Both the position numbers and the translations under genes were made by a program. Below, in pieces: positions 50,373 through 62,833 of a stretch of DNA of 64,000 nucleotides. Each line of letters starts with the position of its first letter. The first letter of the stretch is position 1. The DNA lies in the NCBI GenBank assembly GCA_013399305.1, contig VXAI01000066.1, positions 896,700 through 960,699 of the forward strand. Reading direction: 5' to 3'. The notes below the pieces were generated by a model. That model was not told the DNA's origin. It saw nothing but the letters and a program-made list of their open reading frames with translations, and searched no databases. The stretch comes from Rostratula benghalensis (Eukaryota > Chordata > Aves > Charadriiformes > Rostratulidae).

Positions 50373-53300
50373 AGATTTTTGTGTTCTCGTAGAATAGGTA
50401 CTTATTTCCAAATGTACATAAAAAAGAGAATGGAAATAATTGAGTAATTTATCACCAACAACTGGTAGATTCATCCGGATGAAAGCTTTACTTCAGCTCC
50501 CCAAGATGCATTTGGCCTATTCATTGCAGCTAAGAAAACTGGGAACAATACAATACCATAGAAGAGCAATGGCTGAGAAGACCACAGAAGTCCAGAAACA
50601 TGTTAATATTTCTAATACTGTTAATGAAATCCTGAGACAAACTAGTGAAGTTTACGATGTAGAACATAACTTATCCAAGTTCAAAAGGATAAATACTAAA
50701 AAAATCTGGAATTTGGGGAAGCATATTTTCTGCCTAAAGGAAGCAGCTTTTGATTAAGCAATTGACTTTTGTAGTAAATAACATTAAAATAAATAACTTT
50801 AATTTCATCAATATTATAACATTAAAATACAAAAACCACTAACTGCCATGGACAAATGTTTTCCATTAGATTTAAAAAGAATAAGGGATGGGTTCTGTGG
50901 GAACTTGACATTTATCATTCAAGTGAGAAGAGATCTTGTGAATCTCAAGTAACACAGCTAAGAGCAAGTTAAGTGATCTTTTTTTCTCTCACAGATGGAA
51001 TAATGCTACATCGTCCTACAGCCCCACTGTATTCTGTTTCAATTGTGTAATGACATGCAGAGGTTTAAGGAGAAATGTGGAAAGCAGAGAACCTGCTGTC
51101 CTCCTGAAATCTTCATAGCAGACACACAGTAAACCTGCATAGGAACAGTTATTTCCAACTGATTCACAAACCTTACGGCAAAAATAAAGAAGGTATTTTT
51201 CCACCTTCTGCACACACAGATGTGTGCACACACTTCCAACCTCTTCTTACACCATGCTGCCTATGTCAAGCTTAGATTTCAGTATTTTCACAAAATACAC
51301 CTTAAGTGCACTCATATTTCACAAATAATTTCTGATTTGAACTAAACTGCAGCTTCCAAAAATCATTGAAGCAACCATCTTTGCTTATTACCATGATAAT
51401 GTTAATTATTTTACTAGAGGTCTGCTAATTCTTAAGGTACAAAATTTTTCTACAGCCTTTAAATAATCCACTTAACTGTGCATACCTTGTACTCTTGAAG
51501 ACCATTTAATTTATAGTTTAACATAAGCCCCATATTACATCTATGATTTCAACTTCTGAGAATGTCGTTACACCTATTTACAAGGAAGTGCTGAACTTCA
51601 GTTACGTGAGATTGCAAACAAAATACACATTTCCTTCTACTACAAAGCAATGAGATGAGAAAGGTATAATTTAAGTTTTCCTTCACATTTCTTTGTTGTA
51701 AAGGCACGGGATTAATCCAAATATGTTAGAGCCATGTTACAGCAAGATTTGTATCTCAACAGCCATCTTTTCCTTGACATTTCCATTCATCCTAGTACCA
51801 AAACACTAAACCATACGCCCTGATCACACATCCTTGTATCAAAATTCATACACAGGACTACCAGGGGTTCTATAATTATAAAGATTCATTTGCAGGATTC
51901 TCTCCTTTCAGGTTTTCCCCTTGATTTTTGAATGCATATAAAAATTTCAGCATGCCAAATACACACAAAAGTTATTAACTAACAGTTAGTACACAGAAAA
52001 TAAGGCAGTTGTTCAGAGATTAGTGGTGTTTGCTCCTCGGTTTCATTCACTTCTCAAGTTTGAACATACCCAAGAGGGTCACCATGAAGCAGCAGCTTCG
52101 TGAAAACTGAAAAGCATGCCACAAGGCTGGCAGAAAATTCAAGTGCTGGAGTCGATAAAGCTGTTTAAGCAAAGGTCACTTTAAGAAGATTCCTGTATTG
52201 CGATAGACCAGAAGAAAGTGTGTTTTTGTGTGGTTCTACACGTTAGACCTGTCCTGAAAAACAAATTGAAACTAAATGCAAAGGTAAAAGGGGGTTTTAA
52301 CAGCTCAAGGAAAATAATATCCTCTTCCAATTTGCTTTGAATTGTTGACTAATATGAAAGTTAATTTTCACAAATTTATGAAAAAACTATATTGTTGTTG
52401 GAAAAGCAAAACCATTTTGCTATCAGCCTATTTTTTCCCATATAAAACATTTTCAAGGCAACCATTTTTAATGAAAGCCAACCTGTAAAAACAAACATAA
52501 GCCCACCAGACAATCAAAAGGTTTTAAAAAGAGTAGATGGCATGATTAAAAGGAAGATATTATCAAACAAAGCTACACAAAGCCCTCAGAAATGTTCTGT
52601 TGCCTTCTAAGGAGAAAAAAATACAAAAAGTGTTCGAAGGTCAATATGGCACCTTTGTAGGTCAGCTGAATATATTAAAATACTTACATTTTGTTAAATA
52701 TAAAATGGCTTTTAATTTTTTGGTAAAAACACAAGCAATTAGGAAGGATTTTCAATAAGAAGATAAGTTAGTATTTGCCAGAAAATTAGAGTAGCATCAA
52801 ATACATAAAAACCACTGGATACCTCAGTATCAAGTAGCATGGCTTTCTGTAACTCACTAATCAACTGAATTGGCATAATTAGTGGGTATGCTATTTAAAA
52901 TAACCTCTAAAAGTGACTCATATAATGGTAAAAATCAGATAAGAATTAAAACCAGGCCATTTTAATTATGGAAATTACAAGGCATAAACTTTTAAGAGGT
53001 TTGTTTAAAAAACAATTCAATAGTGATCTCTATTTTACCTGAATACACATTCTCATTAAAAGCGAAGTAAATATCTCTGAATACAGACATATTCCACGCC
53101 ATTCTCTTTATTACTTAATTTCCCAGGTATCTCAGCATGATCTGAATAAATTATGCTGACAATACAACAATATAAATGATAAATCAACAACACAATTTTA
53201 GTGATATATAGCATGAAATGTAAATAATAACCAGCACTGCTAATTGGCTCACTACCTGGCAACAAATCAGTAAGTAAGCTATTTCACTGGTAATGCTTCA

Positions 53301-53606
53301 GCTGTGTACCACTCTAATCATTAAGCATTTCTAGCTATTCTAAGCTATTTCTACTGTTTTGAATAAGAAAGTGTACTGTATCATAAAGAATAATACCCAA
53401 AAATCCCCACTTTTGTTGAAAAAAAAAAAAGCTGAAAATTTGCTCATTGACAGCATCTGGATATTATGAACCAACTCCTGCTACACTGTGTGGCAGAAGC
53501 ATTAGTCAATTCATTGCTTGAAATACCAAAACAGAACGTGCTTTACTTGAAAAGCTAAAATAGAACACAGAGACTAAAGTTATTTACCAGCCCAGGGAAT
53601 TATCAA

Positions 53607-53991
53607 TGTCTAGAAGAGTCCATAGTCTGTTTCAGGACTTTATTTATTGTCAAAACAGAAAAGTTGAAAATAAGAGTGTAAATCCTGCTCTCCAGCATAG
53701 GCTGAACATTCCCTGACCTCTGATGAGGGAATGAGAATCCTCCTCCATCCCAGAGACTTCCACAGAGCTCCTTATCTCAGGAGGGCCTCCCCCTTGCAGA
53801 GCAAAGTCTTTCTTCTCTCGATCAATCGCAAGACCCAGTCACCTGGCGCTGCTCGGTGAGGCTGGGGCTCAGCCTCTCTCATCCTTTCCTAACCTAGACC
53901 TAAACCACAGCCCCGTGGTGACGGAAGGAGAAGCCATACAAGTCGCAGCGGTATGTCATCTATTTCAGCACCCTATCACCCCTAACAAACA
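53607..53991 (-). mobile_element. probable LTR fragment (solo LTR-like)
   Basis: This GC-richer block, read on the minus strand, could begin TGTTTGTTAGGGGTGATAGG and end CTCTTCTAGACA, giving TG...CA ends. Near its minus-strand 3' end is AATAAATAAAG about 35 bases before the terminus, as in the polyadenylation region of retroviral-type LTRs. Body composition differs from the flanks. I could not find a clear target-site duplication, and no internal retroviral region lies beside it, so a solo LTR is the simplest reading. Family not assigned. Confidence 0.35.
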
Positions 53992-55712
53992 GGTTTCAGG
54001 CCTTCTTGAGAAGAAAACCAGAATCACCAGATTACTCCCCAGAGGGGGTCTCGATGAAAAATTTATTATATGGTAAATGTTAGCGTGCGTTTTCCTATTT
54101 TATTTCATTGCCTCTGTGAGAATTGCCTTTCAAACAAAGATGCTTAGTTTTACTTTGTTTTTTTTTAATTCTGTCACACTTTCCACTCCAAGGATTTTCT
54201 TCGTCTTTAAGTCCAATTCTGCAAAATATCAATAATTTCCTCCTTACCAATTTTCAATCTATTGGTGCACCTCTTTGCAGTACGGACAAAGCCGAGGGGA
54301 AAAAAAAAAATATCAGATTTACCTTGCGTAAATGATTCATTTTCTACATAACCTTACTCATCTCCTTGTTCACTTAAAATAAGCTCTCCTGTGTTCATTC
54401 CTTGTATAGAAATTTCTCTATGCTTCTGGATGCTTTTTATGATTATTCCTGTATCCTTTCTGTTTATGATGTATATATTTTCAAGCAGAAAGGTATGAGT
54501 TCAACAGTGTATTCAAGGCAAGAGGATATCACTGAATAGGTATCATAATATTCGTGGTATTATTTTCCAATCCATTCTTTACTCATCCAACCATTTTGTT
54601 TGCTGCTAAGACCACCGCTGGGAAGCGAGCAGCCTTTTTTATTGAGCTGTCTACACTAATGATGATCATGGGGAAATCCTATCCCCAATGAAAGAAATGG
54701 CAAAACTCCCAGAGACTTCAGTAGGATCTGAGTTTCACTGAACTTCTTTCTATCAAGTAGTTATAGCTAGTTTACAATTCAATCAATAGTGCAAATAATT
54801 CTGTACAATTTACATTGCAGGAAATTTGTCAAAACTGAGTACATTTGAACTTCTGCTCCCTAATTGCCTAAATCAGTTAGATCTCCAGAATTCCTCAGCG
54901 GTTTCTATGGACTTGACTAAGCAAAGTTGTTGTCATCTATATTTTTGTTCCTTTTACTTTGCGTTCATTACACAAATCTGCTTTACCCTTTACATTGCAA
55001 ATAAATCCAATAAACATATATGATAGATCATTGTTATTCCCAAGCCTCTGGGAGCCCCTTGTTAACTTTAACCCGTGCTCAAATCTGGTCGGTTCTCCAC
55101 CCTCTTACTTTTCCAAGGGTACAAATTCATTTTGTTATGTTGTTTTTTTCCTGTAGTTGCCCATTCCTTGCTAAAGAAATATTTCTGGTATCCTGAGAGG
55201 TATTTGTTTATGGTGATTTGCCCATTTCTATTGTATGTGCTCTCTTACATGTATTTTTAAATTGTTATTACTGTTGCTAGTTTTTTAAATCTAAATAATC
55301 TGTTTTACCCTTTTTCTGCTGAACCCAAATTCACAAACCAATGAAGAGTTTCTGTTTCAGAAAAAGAACAAGGAAAAAAGGAAAAATTGACAGATCCCAA
55401 ACTAAGGGTTACAGTCCTCACTGCAAATCTACAAGTCACATACTGTGTATTTAAGTTAAATTGAAAATACCACCACACATTTGCAGAAGTCTCTACCATC
55501 TGCTCCTTATCTAATCATCAATTACAGAATTAAGCAACATAGGTAAAGGAGCTGAACATAATCTGTATTGCAAAGTCTTATTAATATTACAAAGCTTATT
55601 TATATTATCTATAGCATTTCTCAATGGAGCACAGAGGAGGACTACACTGATGCAGCCTGGTTAGGGCGTACCTTGTGCAGAGCAGGCAGTTTTCAGGAGA
55701 TCAGGAGTTTTT
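53992..55712. other. non-coding stretch
   Basis: AT- and pyrimidine-rich DNA. No splice-supported frame and no recognised repeat. Confidence 0.5.
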
Positions 55713-56141
55713 CATAGAATCACAGAATGGTTAGAGTTGGAAGGGACCTTAAAGTTCATCGAGTTCCAACCCCCCTTGCCCAGGGAAGGGACACCTCCCA
55801 CTGGACCAGGTTGCTCAAAGCCCCATCCAGCCTGGCCTTGAACCCCTCCAGGGATGGGGCATCCACACTTTCTCTGCGCAACCTGTTCCAGTGTCTGACC
55901 ACCCTCACAGGAAAGAATTTCTTTCTATATCTAATCTAAATCTCCCTTCTAATTTAAAACCATTACTCCTATCACTACATTTCCTGAAAAAGAGTCCCTC
56001 TCTCCAGCTCTCCTGTAGCTCCCTTAAGGTACTGGATGGCTGCTGTAAGGTCTCCCCAAAGCCTTCTCTTCTCCAGGCTGAATAACCCCAGCTCTCTCAA
56101 ACCTATCTTCATAGGAGAGGTGCTCCAGCCCTCGGATCATC
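55713..56141 (-). mobile_element. CR1 LINE, well-preserved 3' end, 5' truncated
   Basis: The plus strand begins 'catagaatcacagaatggtt', the reverse complement of the CR1 3' terminus, and continues through 'gttggaagggacctt', 'ggttgctcaaagccccatcc', 'aacctgttccagtgtctgac', 'ccttctcttctccaggctga' and 'gaggtgctccagccctcgga'. The insertion is therefore on the minus strand, with its 3' end at 55713 and 5' truncation near 56141. Divergence from the avian CR1 pattern is low, so it is the youngest copy here. It contains no reverse transcriptase domain because only the last part remains. This element is the clearest sign that the host is a bird. Confidence 0.95.
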
Positions 56142-57956
56142 AGTGCACAGAGCTGCACTGTATCACATCAAAGGTACCAGCTTGCTTGCAGATAATCTGA
56201 GGTTTCTAGCATACACAGCAGTACACTACATGGGAAATATGCATGTTAGTGCGTGCCTAAGTAAACAGGGAGCTGCGAACCCTTAGGTGAACTACTTGAG
56301 TTATGCAGTATGGATCTTACTTAGTCCTGTCATCCTATGGGGGCTCTCCATTTCTTGAGTCTTCAATTAAATAAATCCACTGAAATTAACAAATCAGCAA
56401 TTAATAAGGAATTAATATGGTTCAGGCTTGTTTAAAGCTAAATGAGTGTTTTACTAAATAGGAGCTGAAGACAACACATACTATGTCTTTCCTCTAGGTT
56501 ATGCTTTGAGTTGCAAATTGCTGAGGTGGCAATGGTAGCCAAACTCAAACTCTGACCAGCGACAAATTCAATATGAAACATGTCTCTGCTGTTTTAAATA
56601 TACTTTGCTGTGAGAATAAGACAGCATGGTCTCTGCCAATAAGGTCCTGTCTAGTGAGACAGGAATAATACAGTTATGGTGAAACACGATGCCATGATGT
56701 TCTAAAAAAATAAAAACAAATTTTAAAAAAATATGGAAAAAATATAAACCCCAAAATAAGCAAATACAAAAAGAATTTAAAAAAATGTTTCTTCATTAAA
56801 CTAACGTGCCAGGATATCAGTGGCTGCAGTATCATAATTTCTCTATAAAACGGAGCTAATAATATGGTGTGCTATTTCTTTCAATGTTACTTCCAGGGGA
56901 GCATGAAATGTGTATCTGTGGACAAGGGGATGCTGCTTCACTATAAATGGGTGGATACAGGAACAGCTGTTACAATGCCCTTTGCAACCAAAATGGCAAG
57001 TTCTGATACAGCCCTATCCTCCCATTGGTTTAGCCACGCTTGAAGACATGCAAATACCCAGGAACGCAGGCAGCACCCAGCAGTATATATGTTCTATGCT
57101 TTCAATGACAACAGGTTTAATTTTGTTTAAAATTTTTAATTGAAGTCAAAACATTTTTGCATTCGGGATATGCTGGCAGCAAATAAAATGATCCTGACGA
57201 ATGGCATAAAACTATTAATTATGTTTTGTTCACTCTATTGTTAGTGTATTGCTTGTGTGGTTAAAAATTAACTCTATGATCTTATTTAAAACAATACACA
57301 TGTCATTTCAGACATTCCTAAAAGGGATGCTTAGTAATAATAAATAGGTGTACTTGTCAAGAGAAATTTGCTAACAAAGTGAATTCAAGCATCTTAAATA
57401 GATGAAAGAAAACAACTATAAACTACCAGAAGATAATATTTTGGCCTATTGTTTTTTAGAGATTCCCCTCTCTGTTTTTAGCCATTGATGAATTTTAGAT
57501 ATACAGATAAAGACAATAAATGTTTCATGATTATATGGGCATTCCAGAGTCTCCAGACAACCTTACATATTTCTATGTCTGGGAAAAATGTCAGACTATA
57601 TCATAGTGTCTGTGTTATAAACACTAATAATATTGATAAGGATAACTTGAATTATTTGAAAGTAAAACTGTCAACATTATTCTTAAGCAGGGCACACAAT
57701 AGAGAACACATCAGCACTCGCATCCCCACACACAATGATGCAACAGAAACAAATTTGACTTTAGAAATCAAATATTTAGCACATCTGCGCTTTTTCCTTC
57801 ACATCTGTACACAAATAATTGTAAAAAAAAATAACGTAGGTAAGTGCACAGTCAATCACATGTCATGCAAAAGCAAACTTACATGGTTTCAAATACACAA
57901 AATTTGTCTGCATAATCTCAGAAAACAGTTTTGGAACTCTGGTCTTCTGAACTTAC
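56142..57956. other. non-coding stretch with one long chance-like frame
   Basis: AT-rich DNA. The plus-strand frame 57485-58027 (180 codons) is the longest in the window and runs antisense across the candidate exon at 57957-58036. I see no motif in it and treat it as a finding, not a gene. Confidence 0.4.
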
Positions 57957-58036
57957 CTCTCTGCAGTGATGTCAATGAGGTTCTCCAAGCATGTGCATGT
58001 TTTCCTGGGGATGATGTATCTTGTTAATCCCATGAT
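57957..58036 (-). CDS. candidate internal coding exon of unidentified minus-strand gene
   Basis: The minus-strand acceptor TGTTCTCTCTATTTAG and donor GAGAG|GTAAGT flank an 80-base block: 26 codons in phase 0 plus two bases. The peptide begins Ile-Met-Gly-Leu-Thr-Arg-Tyr, includes a Cys-Thr-Cys motif, and ends LENLIDITAE, consistent with an alpha-helical protein. The upstream block 59011-59074 ends in phase 0, which fits. A 180-codon plus-strand frame overlaps it antisense, so strand assignment rests on the splice sites and phase. Confidence 0.4.
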
Positions 58037-59010
58037 CTAAATAGAGAGAACACATTTCTCAAAAAATACATGTGCTTTATCAGCAAGAATTTCCTCTAAC
58101 ATCTACTGTCTTTTCCCAAGACAGGAGAGCTAACCTGCACAAAAGGAGGTTCCATTTTACATCTATTGTTTTTTCCATCTAGGAAATTTATGTAGATGTC
58201 ATTGTCATCAAATACTTATTTTCCTTGCCCTGAAAATTTATTTCTTTCTTAGAAAGAAATTTACATTTAAAAAATTCACAGCCACTTTTTCTTACAGCAA
58301 ACCAGGAGAGAGCAAAACTTCAAGTCCAGTCCCCAAAAAAGCAATGCCCTGGCTACAGAGGGTGAAAAAGGCCTAACACTGAAACACGGTCACCAGCTCA
58401 GCAGAGATCCTCATCGTGTTCCAAAACCCTTTTCCAGACAGTAGATACTGCATGACCCAGACACACCATAGTCACCCTAATGGCCACCACAAAGCTCATC
58501 AGAAGAGCTGCAGCATCTATACCGAGTAGTTCTACCAAAACTGAGGGGTGCATTTAATAACCATCTGTACTCTAACATGAAGGTTTGCCAGCACCACCAC
58601 CACAGCAAGGACAAGCAAAACTCAGAGAGGCAATATCTGGGTTGACAGTGTATCTACATGAATATATAGAATCTGCTTAGACACTGTCAGAAAAGCTGTC
58701 ATAGAACGGAGCAGTGAGGGTGTTTTGGAGCTACATTATGGGTAGAAAATTCCTAATGCTTTTGTGAGGGAAGATACCATACGCAAAAAAAAAAATAATT
58801 CACTAGAATTGAATTTCCCTTAGGAAATGGCAAGGTTTTATACACAGAATTTAATCTTAAAATTCTTAAAAATATCCCTTTCAGCTAGTTCTATTTTGTA
58901 GTCTGAATTTGCCAATTCATCAGTTGCTACGGTCCTTCAACACACGCAAGTAACCGCCTGCCAAGAACACGCCACCAGCAGATTTTACAGACAACAGAAA
59001 GGAAATATAC
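58037..59010. other. proposed short intron
   Basis: Nothing recognised apart from an A-rich stretch near 58785. It separates two phase-compatible candidate exons. Confidence 0.4.
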
Positions 59011-59074
59011 CTTTGTGTCAGGAGAGCAGTCAATTAACTTTTCTAAGATTTTGCACTGGCATAAAAGTAATTTC
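59011..59074 (-). CDS. candidate internal coding exon of unidentified minus-strand gene
   Basis: The minus-strand acceptor is preceded by a long pyrimidine-rich tract and ends TGAATTTCAG; the donor is AAAG|GTATAT. Of the 64 bases, one finishes the previous codon and the rest are 21 codons ending in phase 0. The peptide (KLLLCQCKILEKLIDCSPDTK in outline: Leu-rich start, two Cys, then a helix-like segment) matches the style of the neighbouring candidate exons. Two bases left by 60360-60411 plus this first base make an Arg codon. Not recognised. Confidence 0.4.
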
Positions 59075-60359
59075 CTGAAATTCAGGATTTGACGTGGCAA
59101 GTGGGCAAAAATATTGGCAAAAAGGAGGAGACAAACATTCACGGTGAGAGACAGCGTGGCAACACTAGTAAGATCTTCTCCAGGCCTCAGTGCACACAGC
59201 AGCTTCTACAGCACAGTGCCCTTTATGTGAATAATATATAAACGCCTTCAGAAATTGCAAAAAAAGCTTACGTTTTTCATTTCCCCCCCCTTTTTTTTTT
59301 CTTTTAACAGCACAACTTCTTTCATCGCCTTTTTGTAAACCCTTAATAGTGCGTTATCATACTGTTTATATGTGAAGACAGCACTGTGGCAAAACTTGTT
59401 ATTGATCACGGTGGTTTAAATTGTCTAAGGAATTCTCTCTCTAAGACTTCTGCAAGAAGTTAAGTTTCTTTTGTGCATAATATCCTTTTATTTTCCCACT
59501 TCATTAATTTTGCTAACTGAAATGTGTATATACGTCTAACCACATAATGTTTTAGCACCTTTGAACTATTTCTAAGTATTTTTTGATGCATATATGGATA
59601 CAGGAATGTTGGGAATGTAAAATACATGTATTTTTTAGACAATCAACCACCTTATAGTAAGATAGTAAGTTAAATATTTTGTATGCCCTAGAAACTCAGA
59701 TATGGGAAGAGAAACAGTATTTAAGAACTTTCAAACTACCCAATGATTCCTTGAAGTACAAACATGCCATTTACTTATCCAAACTGACAAAGTACACATC
59801 AGCGAATATGAATTGAAAGCTTGGAGAAAGTGATGTCTTAACTCAGAAACTCTTCCTATAAAAAAATAAACAATCACACACATGCATCAAGAAAAAATAA
59901 TTGCTTAAAAATCAATGAGGTATTTTTGCTGTGTTTTTTTTTTTTTTTAAATTCCATTCTTGATCTTACTAAAATTATCTCACCTTTTAAGGATGCACGT
60001 GCAGTGTCCTTCAGATCTGAAGCCATACTTACACCTGTGTCCACATTCAGGCATAGGTCTGAAGAGCTGGGTTAAAAATGACCTGCCTGCTTCATTCCAG
60101 TTTGAAAACACAAGGGTGTTATCACTTCTTGACGAGTCTGATCTGGACTAACTACTACAAGGGCATTGTGCACATCAATAAAGAATTGTGATAATCCTCT
60201 AGCAAAAAATTAATTTATTAATGAAATGAATAATTAAATCTGCTGAAAAACACATTTTGAGGAAGTTAAGCAAAGGTGTTTTGAATAAGAATGGGGCTTT
60301 TTCTTGTATCTATAAGTACAATAGACTTGCTAAAGTAAATAACCCTGTGAGTTACTTAC
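59075..60359. other. proposed intron
   Basis: AT-rich DNA with a C/T run at 59283-59305 and a T run at 59934-59948. No other feature seen. Confidence 0.4.
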
Positions 60360-60411
60360 CTCATAATGTATTTAGTTATAATATTAAATGGATAAAGTAC
60401 TTGATCATTTC
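60360..60411 (-). CDS. candidate internal coding exon of unidentified minus-strand gene
   Basis: A strong minus-strand acceptor (CTTTTCTCCATACCACCAGCTTTATTATCCCAG) and a consensus donor (GAG|GTAAGT) bound 52 bases: two bases, 16 codons and two bases. Only one frame is open, and it matches the phase left by 62481-62612. The peptide starts Asn-Asp-Gln-Val-Leu-Tyr-Pro-Phe and ends Tyr-Ile-Met. It is short, so its own evidence is splice quality and phase fit rather than length. Confidence 0.4.
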
Positions 60412-62480
60412 CTGGGATAATAAAGCTGGTGGTATGGAGAAAAGCCTCCATGGGATTAAGAGAGAGTTAAAACATTTCAAATATGCAATTAAAGGCATTC
60501 TAGCATGCCTGTGATCTCTGCTCTGGTTTCCTATTTACAGAGAAGGAAAACTGGCTCAGACCTCCTAGACTAAGACAAGGAAGTATGCAAAATCGAGCAG
60601 TCTCTGTGCCAGCTCTTGCTAATCCTTTTCAGTATGGTTTGCTGCTAATTTGTCATGGCACATATTTGCCTTATGTCTAATTAGCATCAAATTGCAAACT
60701 GCTATTTGCTAACAATTTGTTGCATCAATCTGCTTGAAAATCTATAGTTTAGAGCTGGATTGCAGCTTATTCTGTCTATCAAAATTCCATTTCATACACA
60801 TCACAGTAAATTATTTCCCTCCAAAAAAACATTAGAGTGCTCTATTGTGTACAAAGAAGCCTACATTTAAAAGGAATGCTTACACAAAGTGATACTTTTT
60901 GTTCCTTTGTTTCACCCTGCATTTATATTTTTGCTATAACTTGTTTACAACTGTAATTAACTAAAGAACGGCTTGCTTTTTGTTAAATCTAGCTAAAATT
61001 GCATCACCTCTATAACAGAGTAAGAGCATCCAAAATTATCAATCTATACTTTGGACAATATAGGCGAGACCTTTAGAACAAGAATTTGTGGTCTGGAACT
61101 GGCTCTCAAAGTACAGGAAAGATTCAGCTGAGGAGCTTGCTAGGTTTAGAGACTGGCTAATTTGCTCTGTTCAACATGCACAGATATTGTAATAAACAAA
61201 TAGCTAAAAATCTTTGCTGCAAATACATACGGTTGCAAAGATGCTTGTCCATAATACTGTAAGTGAGGTGGGAGATGTTTATATATAGGATTTCCTCCCC
61301 CACAGTGCCTCATAGAAGCAAAGGGAACATTCCTACAGTATGGATTGCAGGGGATGGATGGATGGATACATGTCAGCACAGGGCCTGGACTATGAAACTC
61401 ACTCAGTAGTGACACACAATGTTCTAAGCAGTCTCCTCTGCAATATGCCAGGGACGTCATGGGGTCATCACATAAGCACAGCTATACGCTGCTTCTCTGG
61501 AAGAATGTTTTCAGCCTACTTAAGATGATGTTTCATGTCTACATGTTGGAGAACTGGATACAAAATGTTTATAACATGTAAAAATATTTCAAATTTTAAA
61601 AATATTTCATCAGGAGAATGCTGAATGTGTAGGGTCGAGGGAGACACTATGGGAGTGAACAAGAAAACAAGATGATAAATCCAAACAAGCAATATCCACA
61701 TAAATGCTCTGGGCCTCAAACCAGTTGGTTCTGCATTTCCCTTTGCCATTCTGATAAAAAATTCCGTACTGGGCACTAGACATATTTTCCTGTTCAAGTT
61801 TCAACAAAATAATTATAAGGCTTCCCTTTCAGTGAATTGGCTCTTGCTATAGCAAACAAGCGCAGCCAGCATTTTCTGCCCAATTCTATGTAAAGTTTGC
61901 ATACTTTCTCCTTGTGAGAGAATGAGCCAAGCTCAGTATAAAATGTTGTCAAGGATAATTAAAACTTTAAAGGCAAGTGAAAAGACAAGTCTGTCTTTGC
62001 TTTATCCATACCCAAGAAGAAATCTTCTAAGGTTACAGGGAGAATACATTGAATGCAACCTTCAAAGGCAGATTGAAGACAGACATTTAAGAAGTGCTTA
62101 CCAATAAATTGAACCCTGCTCTCAGTGGCAAACCTCCATAGCTTCAATGAATGTAAAGATAGAACCAGCTTCAAAATTTTAGACAGGTTCAGGAGTGCTT
62201 AAATAAGGCCAGTCATAAATACTGAAGTAACAGCTTGAGCTGAAGATTGGCCTAGAAAATCTCCTGAGGTCACTTCCAACCTGAATTATCCTAAGAGCTG
62301 ATTTAATGAATATTTAGTCATTCAGATACTTTTTTTTCTTTATTTTTCATTAGTTTCTAATAAGATAAAAGTTCAATACAAATGCATATTGGGAATCACT
62401 GCTACCTGTAAAAGACACTGGAAGGCTTACAGAAAAAACTGCTGAGAAGTGGTGGAAACACAGTTAAGAGAAAGACTTAC
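60412..62480. other. proposed intron with a CR1 tail
   Basis: Contains an AT-rich block at 60620-60770 with TAATTAG-type words, a (GGAT)n short repeat at 61351-61368 and the CR1 3' tail at 62225-62297. Open frames here lack splice support. Confidence 0.45.
62225..62297 (+). mobile_element. short CR1 LINE 3' tail
   Basis: The plus strand reads 'ggcctagaaaatctcctgag' and 'gtcacttccaacctgaatta', followed by 'tcctaagag' in place of the terminal octamer repeats. This is the last part of a CR1 in plus orientation, strongly 5' truncated and diverged. Confidence 0.8.
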
Positions 62481-62612
62481 TGTTTCCAATCAGATAGTGT
62501 GACACCTCCCTTATTTGCACCATAAGCCACAGCAACGTATCAATCACATCAAAGAGGATGCTTTGCCTTTCCTTCAAAAGCTGGCTACATGTATAGGGCT
62601 CTCTACGTTTCC
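62481..62612 (-). CDS. candidate internal coding exon of unidentified minus-strand gene
   Basis: The longest internal block of the minus-strand model. The acceptor TTATTTCTTGGTTACAG and donor AACA|GTAAGT bound 132 bases: two bases, 43 codons and one base. The other two frames have stops. The peptide starts Lys-Arg-Arg-Glu-Pro-Tyr-Thr-Cys, has a Leu-Leu-Lys-Glu-Arg segment, then a hydrophobic helix-like FDVIDTLLWLMVQI and ends Tyr-Leu-Ile-Gly-Asn. It may be a buried or membrane-associated helix. I cannot place it in a family. This exon and 8143-8331 are the two best single-exon candidates in the window. Confidence 0.5.
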
Positions 62613-62833
62613 CTGTAACCAAGAAATAAATTGAGACAGAAACATAAATTAACAGTGAACAGGACACTGTGAGAAGACACCACTTTAAGCATTTGGCACC
62701 GTCTGGTGCCACAAACATGGGGAACAATCCCTATTATGGAAAAGGGCTCACCCCCTTTTATGAATTGTACCAAAATAGTGCCCATAGGAGCTGGAGATGG
62801 CAGAGTCATATATGGTAAAGTAAGAACACTTAC

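Larger units (their letters stand above)
43566..53606. other. non-coding stretch (proposed intron)
   Basis: Mostly AT-rich DNA. Exceptions are two GC-richer patches, 43740-43940 and 46100-46345, and three G-rich tracts near 44243, 49386 and 50360. The open frames at 49418-49795 and 50440-50757 lack splice borders and recognisable motifs. No gene is supported. Confidence 0.4.

Noticed and set aside
50440..50757. Plus-strand 105-codon frame with plausible amino-acid mix
   Set aside because: No splice sites, no ATG at the frame start, no recognisable motif.
55727..56085. Two plus-strand frames of 64-70 codons
   Set aside because: They are antisense translations of the well-preserved CR1 element.
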